Source of the DNA: Blumeriella jaapii
Lineage: Eukaryota; Ascomycota; Leotiomycetes; Helotiales; Drepanopezizaceae
DNA length: 64,000 nt
Assembly: GCA_009599575.1 (NCBI GenBank)
Contig: VWND01000001.1
Coordinates: forward strand, 2,108,001 to 2,172,000
Direction: 5' to 3'
The position numbers and the translations under genes are program-made. The notes beneath the pieces are model-generated. The model was not told the DNA's origin. It ran no database searches and saw only the letters and a list, made by a program, of their open reading frames with translations. This document shows positions 20,228 to 32,445 of the stretch, piece by piece; position 1 is the first letter of the stretch, and every line of letters begins with the position of its first letter.

Positions 20228-22779
20228 ATGCACATACTCGTCCGTCCCCTAGCTCAGCATACCGCATCGTGTAGTTGCCAAAGCTGACACCAAGTTAGGT
20301 AGTAAACGACGACGGTCCTCCTTCCAACCAATCGTCTCCTTATGTCCACTCCCTCGTCAAGAACCTTCAAGAAGCAGGACACACGGTCTCCGTCGTCCTG
20401 CCACACGCGCAACGCTCCTGGATCGGCAAAGCGCACATTATCGGACAAACAGTCAAACCGACATATTTCCGCCCCGGAACCCTCCACAAGGACGACGGCA
20501 CCACACACTCGCGGCCCTTAGCAGCTGGTTCCGAGGAGCAGGAGGAATGGGTTCTGGTTGACGGTACACCGGCGTCGTGCGTGCAGATAGGACTCTACCA
20601 CTTCTTTCAAGACCGAGGGCCGGTAGACCTGGTGGTTAGCGGGCCAAATTACGGGAGGAACAGTACGGCGGTGTTCAGTCTTTCCAGCGGGACTCTCGGG
20701 GGGGCACTGGAAGCTGCGGTCTGCCAGAGGAGGGCTATTGCGCTGTCGTATGCCTTTTTCTCACGCAACCACGACCCGGAGATCATTGCTGGGGCGTCAA
20801 AGTTATCGGTTAAGCTGATTGACCATCTGTACAAGAATTGGGGCGATAACGTCGACTTATATAGTGTCAACGTGCCGCTAGTAGAGGGCGTGGAAGGGAA
20901 CAAAGTGATGTGGACGGATGTACTGCAAAATTACTGGGCCCCAGGGAGCTGTTTCCAGGAGGTTGAGGACGACGAAGGAGACCCTGATGAAGAGGAGTCG
21001 AAGATAAGAGAGGCTGAGAGCAGGGAGGGGTTAGAGGGCTTGAAACTGGATGGGGATGCCGTGACACGACATAAGCATAAGCACTTCAAGTGGGCACCGC
21101 GATTCACAGACGTTTATGAGAGTGTTGAGAAAGCTCCTCCTGGGAACGATGGGTGGGCTGTCAACCAGGGTTTCACGAGGCAAGTTCTATCTCAAAATTC
21201 GAAGACCTAGGAAGACTGCTGACTGGAGACAGTGTTACGCCGTTGAAAGCCAATTTCATGCATGCGGCTGCAGAATTGAAAGGAGAGTTGAAGCTGTGAG
21301 TGCGCTTATGAGAGCATATAATTGGAGCATTTAGATATGTTAGAACAATTCCAATCAATCAGTCAGAACTTCCATACTTCACCAACCAATCTCCAGATAT
21401 GCGTCGTCCAGAGGTCTAACGAGCAACCCCAGGCCAGCGTCAACATCTCTCATGCCAAAGTCCAAGTTCATGGCATCACAGGTGCAAACTCCTAATCCGA
21501 CCTGCTCAGACGACTCCAAGCACTTCTACGCCCTAATCGACTACGAAGACGCCTACGTCCAACCACTCATCCTCGCAGCTCTCAAAACCTCCGCCATCAT
21601 GCTAACTATACACTCATTACCTCTCTCTCCCAGCTTCCCTCCCCAGCATCACGTTTTCTTCAAATCTCGGCCTACGAGTCCCTCCCCTTCGAGCACGCCC
21701 TCTCCCAGCCCACCACCACCTTGGTCAACGCCTACATCATCCGCAAAGCGCTCATCCGGAAGCACTACCTCAGCACCACGGCCTACAACTGGGGCGCCAA
21801 GTACCCGACGAGCATACTGAAGACCAACGTCAAGCCGGCGTGCGAGTTCGAAGTCGACTACGCGGAGTTTCTGGATGATGCGCTGGTGGAGGCCTGGGAG
21901 CTGCAGGAGAGCTGGAGGGCAGGGGAGGGCAAGGCAGCAGAGGAGAGGGAGTGGTGGATCTTGAAGCCGGGGATGAGTGATAGGGGCCAGGGAATCCGGC
22001 TCTTCAGTAGCCAGGAGGAGCTGCAGGCGATCTTCGACGAGTGGGAAGCCGAGAGCCCAGACTCGGACGAGGAGGCCGAGAACGACGACGCAGAGGATGC
22101 AAAGAAGGGGGACGAAGAGGCCGGAGGCGACTTCATAGTGACCTCCCACCTCCGCCACTTCATCGCCCAGCCCTACATCCACCCGCCTCTCCTCCTGGCC
22201 GGCAACCCGCGCAAGTTCCACCTCAGGACGTACGTCCTCGCGGCCGGCGCGCTGAAAGTCTTCGTCTACAAGCCCATGCTCGCGCTCTTCGCCGCGGCGC
22301 CCTACGTGCCGCCCTGGCACACCTCCTCGCCCGGCTCGGCACCCGACCTGTCTCCGCACCTCACCAACACCTGCCTGCAGACCGGATCCCCCGACGGCTT
22401 CGTGGCATCTTTCTTCGCGCTGCCCGCCTCGCAGCTCTCGCGGGAGAGGAAAGAGGACATCTTCCGGCAGATCTGCGCCACGACGGGGGAGGTGTTCGAG
22501 GCGGCGGCCCGGGCCATGAGCGTGCACTTCCAGACGCTGCCGAACGCGTTCGAGGTCTTTGGCCTGGACTTCTTGGTCGATGGCCACGGCACGGCCTGGC
22601 TGTTGGAGTGCAACGCCTTTCCGGATTTCAGACAGACCGGCGACGACTTGAAGGGCTTGGTGGAGGGCCTGTGGATGGCTGTTGTCGCCGCTGCTGTGGG
22701 GGGCTTCTTTGGGCTCGAGAGGGCCGTGGTGCATGAGGATCTGGTGCTGGTTAGGGATGTGGATTTAGGGAGGAGGTAA
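20228..22779 (+). CDS. PBY1: Pby1-like SurE / tubulin-tyrosine-ligase-like fusion protein
   Basis: Homologue of yeast Pby1, a processing-body protein that binds the mRNA decapping enzyme and joins an N-terminal SurE phosphatase-like domain to a C-terminal TTL (ATP-grasp) domain. Five exons, 20228-20239, 20299-21179, 21233-21295, 21397-21592 and 21634-22779, give 765 residues, close to yeast Pby1. SurE features are MHILVVNDDGPPSNQSSPYV, VDGTPASCVQIGLYHFFQDR and LVVSGPNYGRN. TTL features are FYALIDYEDAYVQPLILAAL, WILKPGMSDRGQGIRLF, RKFHLRTYVLA and WLLECNAFPDFRQT. Splice sites are odd: intron 1 has a GTCCGT donor, intron 2 is GC-AG (AG then GCAAGT), and intron 4 can only be closed as a 41-nt GCCATC...CAG intron. 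An alternative is a local sequence change at intron 4. Confidence 0.88.
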
Positions 22780-23381
22780 AGCAGACCAGGATACTGGGCG
22801 TCGAAAAATTTCCGGTTTGTTCGGCATGCGTCTGTTCTGAACGACTAGGCCTACGGGGCTGGAAGTGGTTAACCTTCCTGTGGCGTTGAGCAGACAAGAG
22901 GCCTTCCGGTGAAAATGCATACGCTCTCTCTCCTTGACCTACCCAGAAGTGAATGAAGAGTCACAGGTCACGTTCACAGACCTATCAAAGATAAAGGTGG
23001 AAGAAAACATCATGTACTTATGTGCGTGATTGCTACCGAGAAGACATATCATAAAAGGCAAGACAAGTAGCAGCCAAAGCGCGCTAGAGCCCGGAAACCA
23101 GCAGAAGCGCTGATCCGATCATCCCATAGCCTTCCCAGCCCTCAAAATAGCATGTACCCCCCTGTGTGCATAGCATAGCATTACATCCTTCCCCCAAGCC
23201 ACCAGTACCGTAGAAGAACTCCTTAACGCCAGGCTCTGCTCTAGCATGCGTGAGAAATAGACAATGGGTATAGACATGTTGAAAATCAATCCAGTGAGGC
23301 GTTTAGACTGGTCTGTTCTGGGTAAAGTCTTTGTCGAAATCCAAGCAGACACAGCAGAGTCATTTCCGCACAGGTTGTTGT
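22780..23381. other. Intergenic region between convergent genes
   Basis: About 600 bp between the stop codons of PBY1 and the lysine-rich gene. I see no coding frame with support, no repeat and no RNA gene. Confidence 0.45.
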
Positions 23382-24044
23382 TTACTTCTTGACGGCGGTC
23401 TTGGCCTTGGTGGTAGCCTTCGGTCCTTCGGTGCCTTTGATCTTCTTGGTGCCCGCGGCCTGTAAAGAAGATTAGTTGGCATTGTAGTCCCAAATGAAAG
23501 ATGAGCTTTAGAATTACAGATGTTGAAACGTGAAATCGGGGCGTGAGAAAGAAAGCGTGTTTCGGATGATGACTTCGAAGACAGAGGTATTCGACGCGTC
23601 CGAGAAGCATTGTAGCAACAGAAATGGGAACATACCTTCTTAGCTGGACTCTTGCTGATAGCACCCTCTACCTTCTTGACAGTTCCCTTAGCCTTTAAGA
23701 CTGCTTAGCAACATTCTTAGTCCTGTAGTATCTGAAGTCCTCACCTTATCTGCGACAGAGGGCTTCTTAGCGGGAGCAGACTTCTTTGCAACACCGAGGG
23801 GCTTCGAGGCCTTGGTGGTTGTAGCCTTCGGTCCTCTCTTTGCACCCGTGTTCGCAGCAGCACGCTTCTTTGGAGCCACAGTGGTGGCCTCGGCGACGGC
23901 TGGGAAGATTCTAGGCTTAGCGTTTCCTAGACATGTGGTTCAGCGAAGCTCGAGGACGTTGCGCGATAGCAAGCTTCTGGTGGCGGCGGCAGAGAAATTC
24001 AGTGAGTACTGACCAGTCGCCTGACGGGTTCCTTCACGAGCCAT
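23382..24044 (-). CDS. Small lysine/alanine-rich basic protein (histone-H1-tail-like)
   Basis: No named family recognised. Four exons, 24044-24014, 23926-23745, 23692-23636 and 23459-23382, give 115 residues. Introns are GT-AG with GTCAGT, GTGAGG and GTATGT donors. The protein starts MAREGTRQATGNAKPRIFPA and continues as alternating Lys/Ala/Pro/Thr segments (VAPKKRAAA, KPLGVAKKSAPAKKPS, KGTVKKVEGAISKSPAKKAA), ending TKAKTAVKK. The composition resembles the tail of linker histone H1 or other small DNA-binding proteins, but there is no winged-helix globular domain, so it is not a true H1. Each exon codes in the same lysine-rich style across four exons and all phases agree, which supports a real gene. 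Confidence 0.8.
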
Positions 24045-25547
24045 TGCTTCCTGCACAGGTGTTAGCTACAGCATTTGTGGTTGAGGTGTGCGCACAGTCG
24101 GCGCATGTTGAGTGCGTCGCGTCTCGGGCGGATATCAATGCGACCGAGACTCGAGATACACTTACGGTGTAGGTTGGCTGATGGTTGTTGAAAAGGAGTT
24201 CAAACTGTCGAAGATTTCGGGGTGTGAAGCTGTGTGAAGCTGTGTGAGTCGAAAGAGAGTTGGAAAGTCGATCTGATTTACGTTGGGGGAGTGTTGTTGT
24301 TGCAAGGGGAAAGCAGAGGTGAGAGGGGAGGTCTTGTTAAGTATGCAGATCGATCTCGGGAGGCGCTAGTGGCCGAAGCATGCGGACACAACCAAACAAC
24401 CACTCTGTACTTATTGCATTGGTTTCTACTTTCAAATCCAAGTTAGATGTGAAATAAGACAAAGGCATATTGACTTTCAGCAATTCTTGGCTTTGGGAAA
24501 GATTTTTCTGCTTCTGCTATTCCATCTCCTATCACGTGTGAAGCCTGGATTCCAGCCCCTCTTTCACGTCTGTTATGAATCCGATCCGCTTAAAGCCCGC
24601 TGTAACCTTCCTGTCAAGGTTAGGAAACTCGGGACTCGAGTTGATTCAGGTACAAAGTAAGATCTCCAGGTACCTTCCCGTGATGTTTGACATTATCAGC
24701 ATTGGTACCAGTAGGGGCTAGACCGATTTTGTTGTTCTTGGACACGATACATTTTGTACTGTATATACAAAGAGGTTGTGAACGTGAACCTACAGGCAGA
24801 CTCTCCTCTGTTGAGCACGCCATATATACCTTTCGGGAGGTCTCAGAGCTATTCAAATAGTTTGATCGGCGTTGCACCAAACGAATAAACAAACAAACAA
24901 GCAAACAGGCAAATAGATAAGAACTTGACCAAACACGCTGAGCTGGAGCTGGCAGACTGCCCTCAGGGTGCATGCGATAAGCAAACATACGTTCCTACAG
25001 GTAAGACAGTAATGGCAGGTAAGTGTCATACCTACAACTGTATGAAGCTTGGGATACTATGCGCAAGACCTGTGTGATAGACTACTTCTTAGCCCTTGCC
25101 TATTTTGTTGACACATGACTCGGATAAAAACCCCTATCCCAACTGATATTGAAATCGACGTCAGCATCAGGTGCCATACACATGATTAGTCGCATCATTC
25201 TTCGGCAAACTAAACATCTCTATGCTTGCGCGCGTCTCTTCATAAACCTAATTTTGCTATGTGCCATCTTGCTTATCGATTTAACGTTTCTGTATCTCAG
25301 AATACGCAACTGCCTGAAAGCCCTCAACGGAAGAACGGTTTGAAAGAAAATAGATTGGAATCGCACGGGAAACAAGAAACAAGAAGCAATGTGATGGCAG
25401 CAGAAAGCTCACTGGAATTTCTGATTATGGAAGGAATCAATCCAGAGTTGCCCTTCACCTCTAGCTGGCCAACCTTTTATCCGTATCCTAGAATTTACAG
25501 GGAACAGTGCTTGCAAGAATACCGATGCTTCCATCTACAAAGAAAAA
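24045..25547. other. Intergenic region
   Basis: About 1.5 kb between two minus-strand genes. It should contain the promoter of the lysine-rich gene and the 3' end of the carrier gene. AAACAAACAAGCAAACAGGCAAA near 24890-24912 is a short imperfect repeat. No gene is supported. Confidence 0.45.
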
Positions 25548-26720
25548 TCATGCCTCTGCCCTCATTTTCTTGAAGAAGTCCGTGACTCCAGTGAACACAA
25601 CAAGCAAGATGCCTCCACCCGGCCCTAATCTGAGGACCTTTGGCAAGAATCCCTTGTACAGCGCAGCGAAGCCCTCCTCCTTGAACACAGTGGCGACGGC
25701 TGGCCAAGCCCAGTTGTATTTGGGAGCGTAACCAGCGATCCTGGGGCTGTTTTGAATGCGTGACTTGACCACATCCATAGGCGTATTGAGAATCGTACCA
25801 ACTGTACCTCCTGTAGCACCGGAGAGCAAGTCGAATCCCATCTGTGTGGACTTCTTTTCAGTCTTTGGAAGCAGCGCCCGGACCTGAAAAATACAGCCAA
25901 AGTAGCCGGCGTTCCACACGGCGTGCCTCCACATGGTGCTCTCCATTCCGTTGTACAGGGCAAGTGGACCTTCGGTCCTGATAGTCTTGAGCACAACATC
26001 CATTGCACCATTATATTTGGAGCTGCGATCTTGAAGACGAATCTTAACGAGCTCGAACGGGACAACAACCAGCGATTCACTTGCGCCTGTAGTGGCTCCA
26101 GTGAGAATCGAGAGGGACTGGGTCATATTGGCCACACCGAAGGAATCACGATAGAACTTCCCCCAAGCGTCGTTGGCAGCAAACTTGATGGCACGCTTAG
26201 GAGCTTCCATCATGACGGGAGCCTCGATGCCACGATACAAGCGCGAGACACTGCCGAATAGTCAGATGCGGAACGTCCATCACGAGCGTAAAACTTGCCC
26301 TTCATTTCTGACGACCTTTCGGAAACAATCGACCATACCGTTGTATGCACTCTCTCCTGTCGCCGTACCGGACTGTAGCTGTCTGCAAGTCGGTCAATGC
26401 CGTTGTCCGCAGATCTTTCACCACTCCGAAGCTTACATTCTGGTCTTGACGACATCCAGAGGGTACCTACCACAACGGTTAGCCAAGATTCCATGCGCAC
26501 TGGGTGGGAGCGGACGTACATCACCAAAATCTAATCCACACCACGAACTCAGCTCCATACTGACTCGGCGCACTCTCAGCGCAGAGGACGGGACTCACTT
26601 CTGAAATTCCAGCAACCGCACCTGCACTCCGGTAAGTTTCAATTGGCCGTTGCGCCTGAGAAGGAAAAGCTTACCCGCGACGAACTGGTAGCTGAACGGC
26701 AACGGCTTGTCTTGAGACAT
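25548..26720 (-). CDS. ODC1: Mitochondrial 2-oxodicarboxylate carrier (Odc1/Odc2-like)
   Basis: Inner-membrane antiporter of the SLC25 family exchanging 2-oxoadipate/2-oxoglutarate and related acids, linked to lysine metabolism. Six exons, 26720-26675, 26621-26599, 26530-26520, 26466-26437, 26382-26299 and 26250-25548, give 298 residues, the normal carrier size. The three carrier signatures are YPLDVVKTR, VPFELVKIR and TPMDVVKSR. The Odc-specific start SQDKPLPFSYQFVAGAVAG and the LYRGIEAPVMMEAPKRAIKF segment are clear. Exon 3 is only 11 nt. Intron 5 (26298-26251) is GC-AG with donor GG then GCAAGT and is the only way to keep RNEGVSRLYRG in frame. The gene diverges from DNA2. Choice between Odc1 and Odc2 is not possible from sequence. 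Confidence 0.93.
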
Positions 26721-27136
26721 ACTGGCGGTGTTGTTGACTGGATGGGAGCAGAGTCAGCGACTTGCGTTCGACTGCGCGATCTTTATATTCCGTGCTGTAC
26801 CCTAAAATAGCCAGGAGTGAGAAGTACTCACAGCCAACCCGTCTGCCCGGCGCAAAGGGGATCTGAGGGAAGATTGCGGCGTTAATTGTGTGGAGTCGCT
26901 CAAATCGATTATTTCCAAACTCAATCTCTCACGGGCTGCAGGATGCTGCACGGAATCCACGCGGCACACCTCATGGCGGGGCGGATCTCGCACGTGATCT
27001 GACACGCTAATTTAAGCGCCCGAGACGCGTCGCGTCAACAACGCCGCAGGAGCGTGTCAAGGACTGTACAGCAGCACCTCAACCTCCATCGACTATACAT
27101 ACCACCCCATTTTGTCGTCTCCGCCCATTTTGGAGA
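26721..27136. promoter_or_regulatory. Divergent ODC / DNA2 promoter with ACGCGT and CACGTG
   Basis: The 416 bp between the start codons contain a CACGTG E-box at 26991-26996 and one ACGCGT MluI box at 27025-27030, the latter about 110 bp before the DNA2 ATG. The MluI box would fit G1/S control of DNA2. A GTACAG word is at about 27065. Function of either site is inferred from known fungal factors only. Confidence 0.5.
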
Positions 27137-30100
27137 ATGCCTCTTCAGAAATCCTTCTCGGACCAGAACCATTCGGCAAAGGCAAGATCTGCGTCCCCGC
27201 GGCTAGGATGGGAGGGCTCGAAGGCTAACTCGGCACCAGCAGCAACGAGCACCGCACCAACAATGGGGCCGTAACAAGAGTTTCCATGGAGCGCCGGCGC
27301 CCAATTCTGATGCAGAGCCATTGCAGGCAAAGCCCCCGGTTCCGGTGTCCACCGCCACGAAGAACAAGCTCAGTGCTTTTCAATTCGGAGCACATTCGAC
27401 CAACAAAAATGCCATCAAGCCCGTGACAAGTCTGCTCGCAGATGCCGACAAGGAGAACGAAGGAGCGACGAGGAGGAGGAGGAGGACACCACCCGATGCA
27501 GGCATCCCGAGAAATGCGCTGGAGATGTCACACGATCCGCCAGCACTGCCGGCGAGGAAGTCTGTACCCTCAACTCCCGTTGGCAGATTAGCGTTGCCGG
27601 ACTTGCTTGGGATGGGAGATGTGAGACGTCCGGCTCAGAGCGTATCGCCCGACGAACGGATAGAATGGGACCATAAGGGTAAAGGCTACGATTCCGCTTG
27701 CGGAGGCATTCGAAGAGCGAAAAAGCGAGCACGAAGCTCTTCGCCCACCCGATCGTCACCTGCTCGTGTCTTCGGCTCACACCCGCAGGTTGATCCTGGG
27801 TCTGAACTCTGGGGTCGCTATTCCCTCAATGCATCCCATGCACCGACTCCTCAAGGACCATGCGTTCCAAACCTGGCACTTATTATGCACACCTCGTCGC
27901 CACAATCTAAAGAGGACCGGACTACCCCACGCGCCGGAGGCGGATTTAGGAGGGCCAACAGTTGCGGCAATCAGTTTCCCAAACGCAGGAGGACTGGGGG
28001 CTGTGATAGGGAGGATACCTCGGCGGAATCAGCTGCCGTCGGCCGCTCCAAGCTTTCGGTATTGATCGAGAGAGTCGCTGAAGGGTTATCACAGGCACCG
28101 AAGCAAATAGCTGCTGACCGACTATCCCGAGACTCGTCCGAGGCATCTCGCAGTCGACAACTCTCACCAGACAACGCGGACCTGCTTACTTCACCGGGTC
28201 ACTGTTTAGAAAGCGAGGATTTATCGATGAAAGGCGATCGGAACTCTGCACCAAAGGAAAACGAAGAAACTTCACTTCCACCTCTGCCCGAGACCGACGA
28301 CACTGACTACGACGAGTTTGACGATGACGAACTCGATGCTGGTCTGCTCGAGATTGTAGACGCACACGACGAGGGATCACGCCTCCCTTTTGACCCCCCT
28401 TCACCTCAGCAGCGTTCAGTTGCCGCCCGGGTCCCACCCCATGCTGCACCTCCCCGGTGTATCCCAAAACATGAGCCTATCGTTGCTCGGGCGCCAGTGT
28501 CGGAAATGCAGCTTCCTCGAGTTCCCCAACCGCGCAGGATCAAACCCGTCAAAGCTGAAAAAGACGAGTTTGATGACTCGGACGATGAAATGTTCATCGA
28601 AGCTGCGTCTCAATTTGATCCGCCGGTTCAGGTCGAAGATAGAACGTCACGGGTGGCGAATCTGGGTGTCAAAAATGCACGGCCGTTGAGAAGAGTGCCA
28701 CCTAAAGCAGCAGAGTCGGACGACGAGTTTGGAGACGGCGGTCTGGATGACAGCGATTTTGAAGAAGCAGAGCTCTCTGCAACTCAGGCTATTCAACAGA
28801 CCGGAAATGGTCTTTTGCCTGTACGTGCAAAATATTGATAATAATACAACACTTTGCTAAGATTATTAGTTCACACAAAAAGCTGCCATTCAAAGGTATC
28901 TTGTCACAAACGTCTTAGAATCTGAATATGAGAACGCTAAGGGCCGAAAGCAGCGAGAAAAGGTATTGCAACCCTTAAGATTACGGTTGAAAGTTTCTAA
29001 CTCCATCGTAGGTCTTGATCCTCCAGATCGAGCACTCTAAGATAACGAAAGTGGTCAATCTGAGGGGTATCTGGGCAGAAACACCAGTGAACGCCAAGGC
29101 ATTTGTTCATGTCATTGGGATTTTTGACTCTGCTGGCAGATGCATCATCGACGATAACGTCAATTTACTGATTCTACATCCAGACCATCTCCTTTCATCG
29201 ACTGTGGTGGCAGATTCTTTTGGATGCACACGTCGTGCGGTACTACAAGACAGAGTTAAGGCTACTAGTGACTCTTCGGCCCCTCTTGTATACGGCACGA
29301 TTCTCCACGAGATATTCCAATCAGCCATGTTGGAAAACAGATGGGGTACTGAATGGCTTGGTGAGCTCATCGAGAAAACTGTCATGAGGCATCTTGAGGA
29401 CCTCTATACCATCAAGATCGAGGTGCCACACGCTATAGAATACCTGAAAAGCAAAATGGCCGAACTTCAATGTTGGGCTGAATTGTTTGTCTCGTCGAAG
29501 CCAAATGCATGTTTACTTCTCCGCTTGCTGTTCTGAAAGCTAACAATGCGCAGTCTTCGGCCAAAGTTCAAGCAGGTAATGGAGAAACCGCTACCATGTG
29601 TGTTAGCAAGCTTTTAGATGTCGAAGAGCACGTGTGGTCTCCCATGTACGGCCTTAAGGGTAATATCGATGCCACCGTGCAAGTAACTATGCAGGATGGG
29701 AAGCAGCAACGAACCTTGACGGTGCCTTTCGAGGTCAAGACCGGGAAAAATCCAAGCGCCGCTCATCGGGCTCAAACAGCGTTGTACAACTTGCTCCTAT
29801 CTGATCGATACGATGTCGAAATTGCATACGGCATTCTGTATTACATGGAGACCTCGGAAACCATCAGGATCCCGGCTATCCGGCACGAGCTTCGACATAT
29901 GATTATGCAGCGAAACGAGCTCGCTTGTTTCGTACGCGAGAAAAACAGCTCGCTTCCTCCTATGTTGAAGAAGGAAAATATGTGCAATAGGTGCTATGCC
30001 AAAGTTCCGTGTTTCATCTACCACAAACTTGCCGACGATGGAAATGGACAAACTAGTGGCCTGAAGGGTAAATTTGATGAAGTTGTGCAGCATCTGGGCC

Positions 30101-32445
30101 CGAAGCACAGAGACTTCTTCTTAAAGTGGGATGACCTCTTGACCAAGGAAGAGAAAGAAACTCTGAAATTTCGGCGAGAACTTTGGACTATGCTTAGTTC
30201 AGAGCGGGAGAAGCTCGGCAGATGCTTCTCTAACGTGATAATTGAGCCAGGCTCAGCATACGAGGATCTGAACAACCCCAAGATCAATCGGTATAGATAC
30301 AGTCTGGTCAAGCCAGATCCGCCCCCTGGGTTTTCCTTCCACGACTCACAGATCGTCATCGGCGAGCCTATCGTTATATCAGACGAAAAAGGCCACTTCG
30401 CCCTTGCAAACGGTTATGTGACTAATGTTCGTAAGAAGCGTGTGACGGTTGCTGTTGATCGTCGACTGCATAATGCCCGGATCCGTCAACCTGGATTCGA
30501 CGATGCCAACAACCAAGTTTTTGCTAGTATCATGGAAGTAGTGCCTGAAGGCGCTGCTACTAATGAGGACGCCCAGGGAAAGATTGTGGAGGCGCCTATC
30601 AGTTACAGGCTCGATAAAGATGAGTTCAGCAATGGCATGGCGACGGTCCGAAACAACCTTATCCAGACTATGGCAGATGGCCCATATGGCTCCCGGAAGA
30701 TTCGAGGCTTGGTCGTTGATCTTAACGCGCCGCGTTTCAAGGCTGAGCCAACAGCGTTCGTGGTCAAAGATCACGAGAACCTGAATGGCGATCAACGAAA
30801 CGCAATTTTGAAGGTGATGAGTGCCGAGGACTACGCTTTGGTTCTCGGGATGCCAGGAACTGGCAAGACTACGACTATCGCCCATATCATCAAGACTTTG
30901 GTGTCACAAGGAAAGACAGTGTTGCTCACATCATACACACACACTGCAGTCGATAACATTTTATTGAAGCTCAAGCATGACAACATTCCAATCCTTCGCT
31001 TAGGGACCATTGCAAAGATTGCCATGGAGGTCCAGGAATTTGCAACGCTCGCAGCAACAACCAAGAATTCGTTCGAGGAGATCAGGAGTGCATGGCACGA
31101 CACTCCAATCGTCGCTACCACTTGTCTCGGAATCAATCACGCTATTTTCAGTGAGCGTACCTTCGACTACTGCATCGTGGATGAAGCTTCTCAGATCACT
31201 CTCCCCGTATGCTTGGGACCTATTCGCCTTGCAAAAACGTTCATCTTGGTTGGTGACCACTACCAACTCCCACCCCTGGTCGCCAATGAAGAGGCTCGAG
31301 AAGGCGGTCTGGACATCAGTCTATTCAAGCACCTTTCCGACTCGCATCCTAGTTCTGTCGTCAACCTGGAGCACCAATACCGTATGTGTGAAGATGTTAT
31401 GTCACTCAGCAACAAACTCATCTATGACGGCCTCCTCAAATGTGGCAGCCAAGAAGTCGCCAACAGCACCATCCAGATACCCAACATGGACAACCTCCGA
31501 CACCACCACTATTCTCCTTCCACCCTCTCTCTAGCCCCCAAATCCATTTGCCCTGGCTCTATCCCAGGCCTTTGCTGGATCCACGATCTCGTGGACCCCT
31601 CCACCAAAGTCTCTTTCGTCAACACCGATCCTCTCCTACCTTTGTCGCGCGAAGAAGCAAAAGGGAACCGTATCGTCAACCCAACCGAGGCAGCCCTCTG
31701 CACCCAACTCGTCGAGTCCCTCCTCAGTGTTGGGGTGCCAGCTACCGACATTGGCATCATGACGCATTACCGCTCGCAGCTCTCACTGCTCAAAGACAGC
31801 ATGCGCTCGCACCCCGATATCGAGATGCACACCGCGGACCGCTTCCAGGGTCGCGACAAGGAGGTCGTCATTCTGTCCCTAGTGCGCAGCAACGACGCGA
31901 AGTCCATCGGCGAACTCCTGAAGGACTGGCGACGCATCAACGTCGCGTTCACACGAGCCAAAACGAAGTTACTGGTTATCGGCAGCAAGGAGACGCTCAT
32001 GGGGAAGGGGCCGAATGAGAATGGCGAAGAGGAGATGGTGAGTCGGTTCGTGAGGCTGATGGATGAGAAGCGCTGGGTCTATGATCTGCCCAGGAGCGCA
32101 CTAAACGAGCACCTTTTCGAAGTGAGGAAGACGCAGACGCAGACTCAGGGTGGGTTTGCGAGTGGGAACGCGCCGAGTAGCCAACAGACTGCTCTCCAGA
32201 ACGAGAAGGAAAAGAAGCGAGGGGGGCAAACACGTCTTACTGCCGAGCGTGACCGGAAGCTTTTGCAGAGAAAGAGCAGCGCAGACCCTGCAGGGAAGGA
32301 GAACGCAACGCCGGCGGAGCTTGGTGTGAAGAGGTCGGCATTGGGGGCGATGAGGCAGCCGAACAAGAGGACGTTAGGCCAGAAGCCATTCAAGGTGCCT
32401 AGAATGATGAGCGTCTTGGGGGATGTGCTGAACGAGCTTTCATAG
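27137..32445 (+). CDS. DNA2: DNA replication ATP-dependent helicase/nuclease Dna2
   Basis: Nuclease-helicase that trims long Okazaki flaps and resects DNA ends. Five exons, 27137-27181, 27240-28820, 28870-28962, 29012-29506 and 29554-32445, give 1701 residues. Residues 1-540 are disordered. The nuclease follows, with GTILHEIF, Asp777 in GLKGNIDATV, and Glu798-x-Lys800 in PFEVKTGK. Four iron-sulphur cysteines are at 645, 882, 885 and 891 (MCNRCYAKVPC). The superfamily 1 helicase has Walker A GMPGTGKTT near 1170, VDEASQ near 1280 and VAFTRAK near 1535. Introns 1 (27182-27239, AAG then GCAAGA) and 4 (29507-29553, AAT then GCATGT) are GC-AG; no GT donor restores the frame at either place. The N-terminus MPLQKSFSDQ supports the tiny first exon. 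Confidence 0.94.

Noticed and set aside
21649..22734. 361-codon minus-strand frame opposite PBY1
   Set aside because: It is the mirror frame of the GC-rich TTL exon; the plus-strand frame has the conserved domain.
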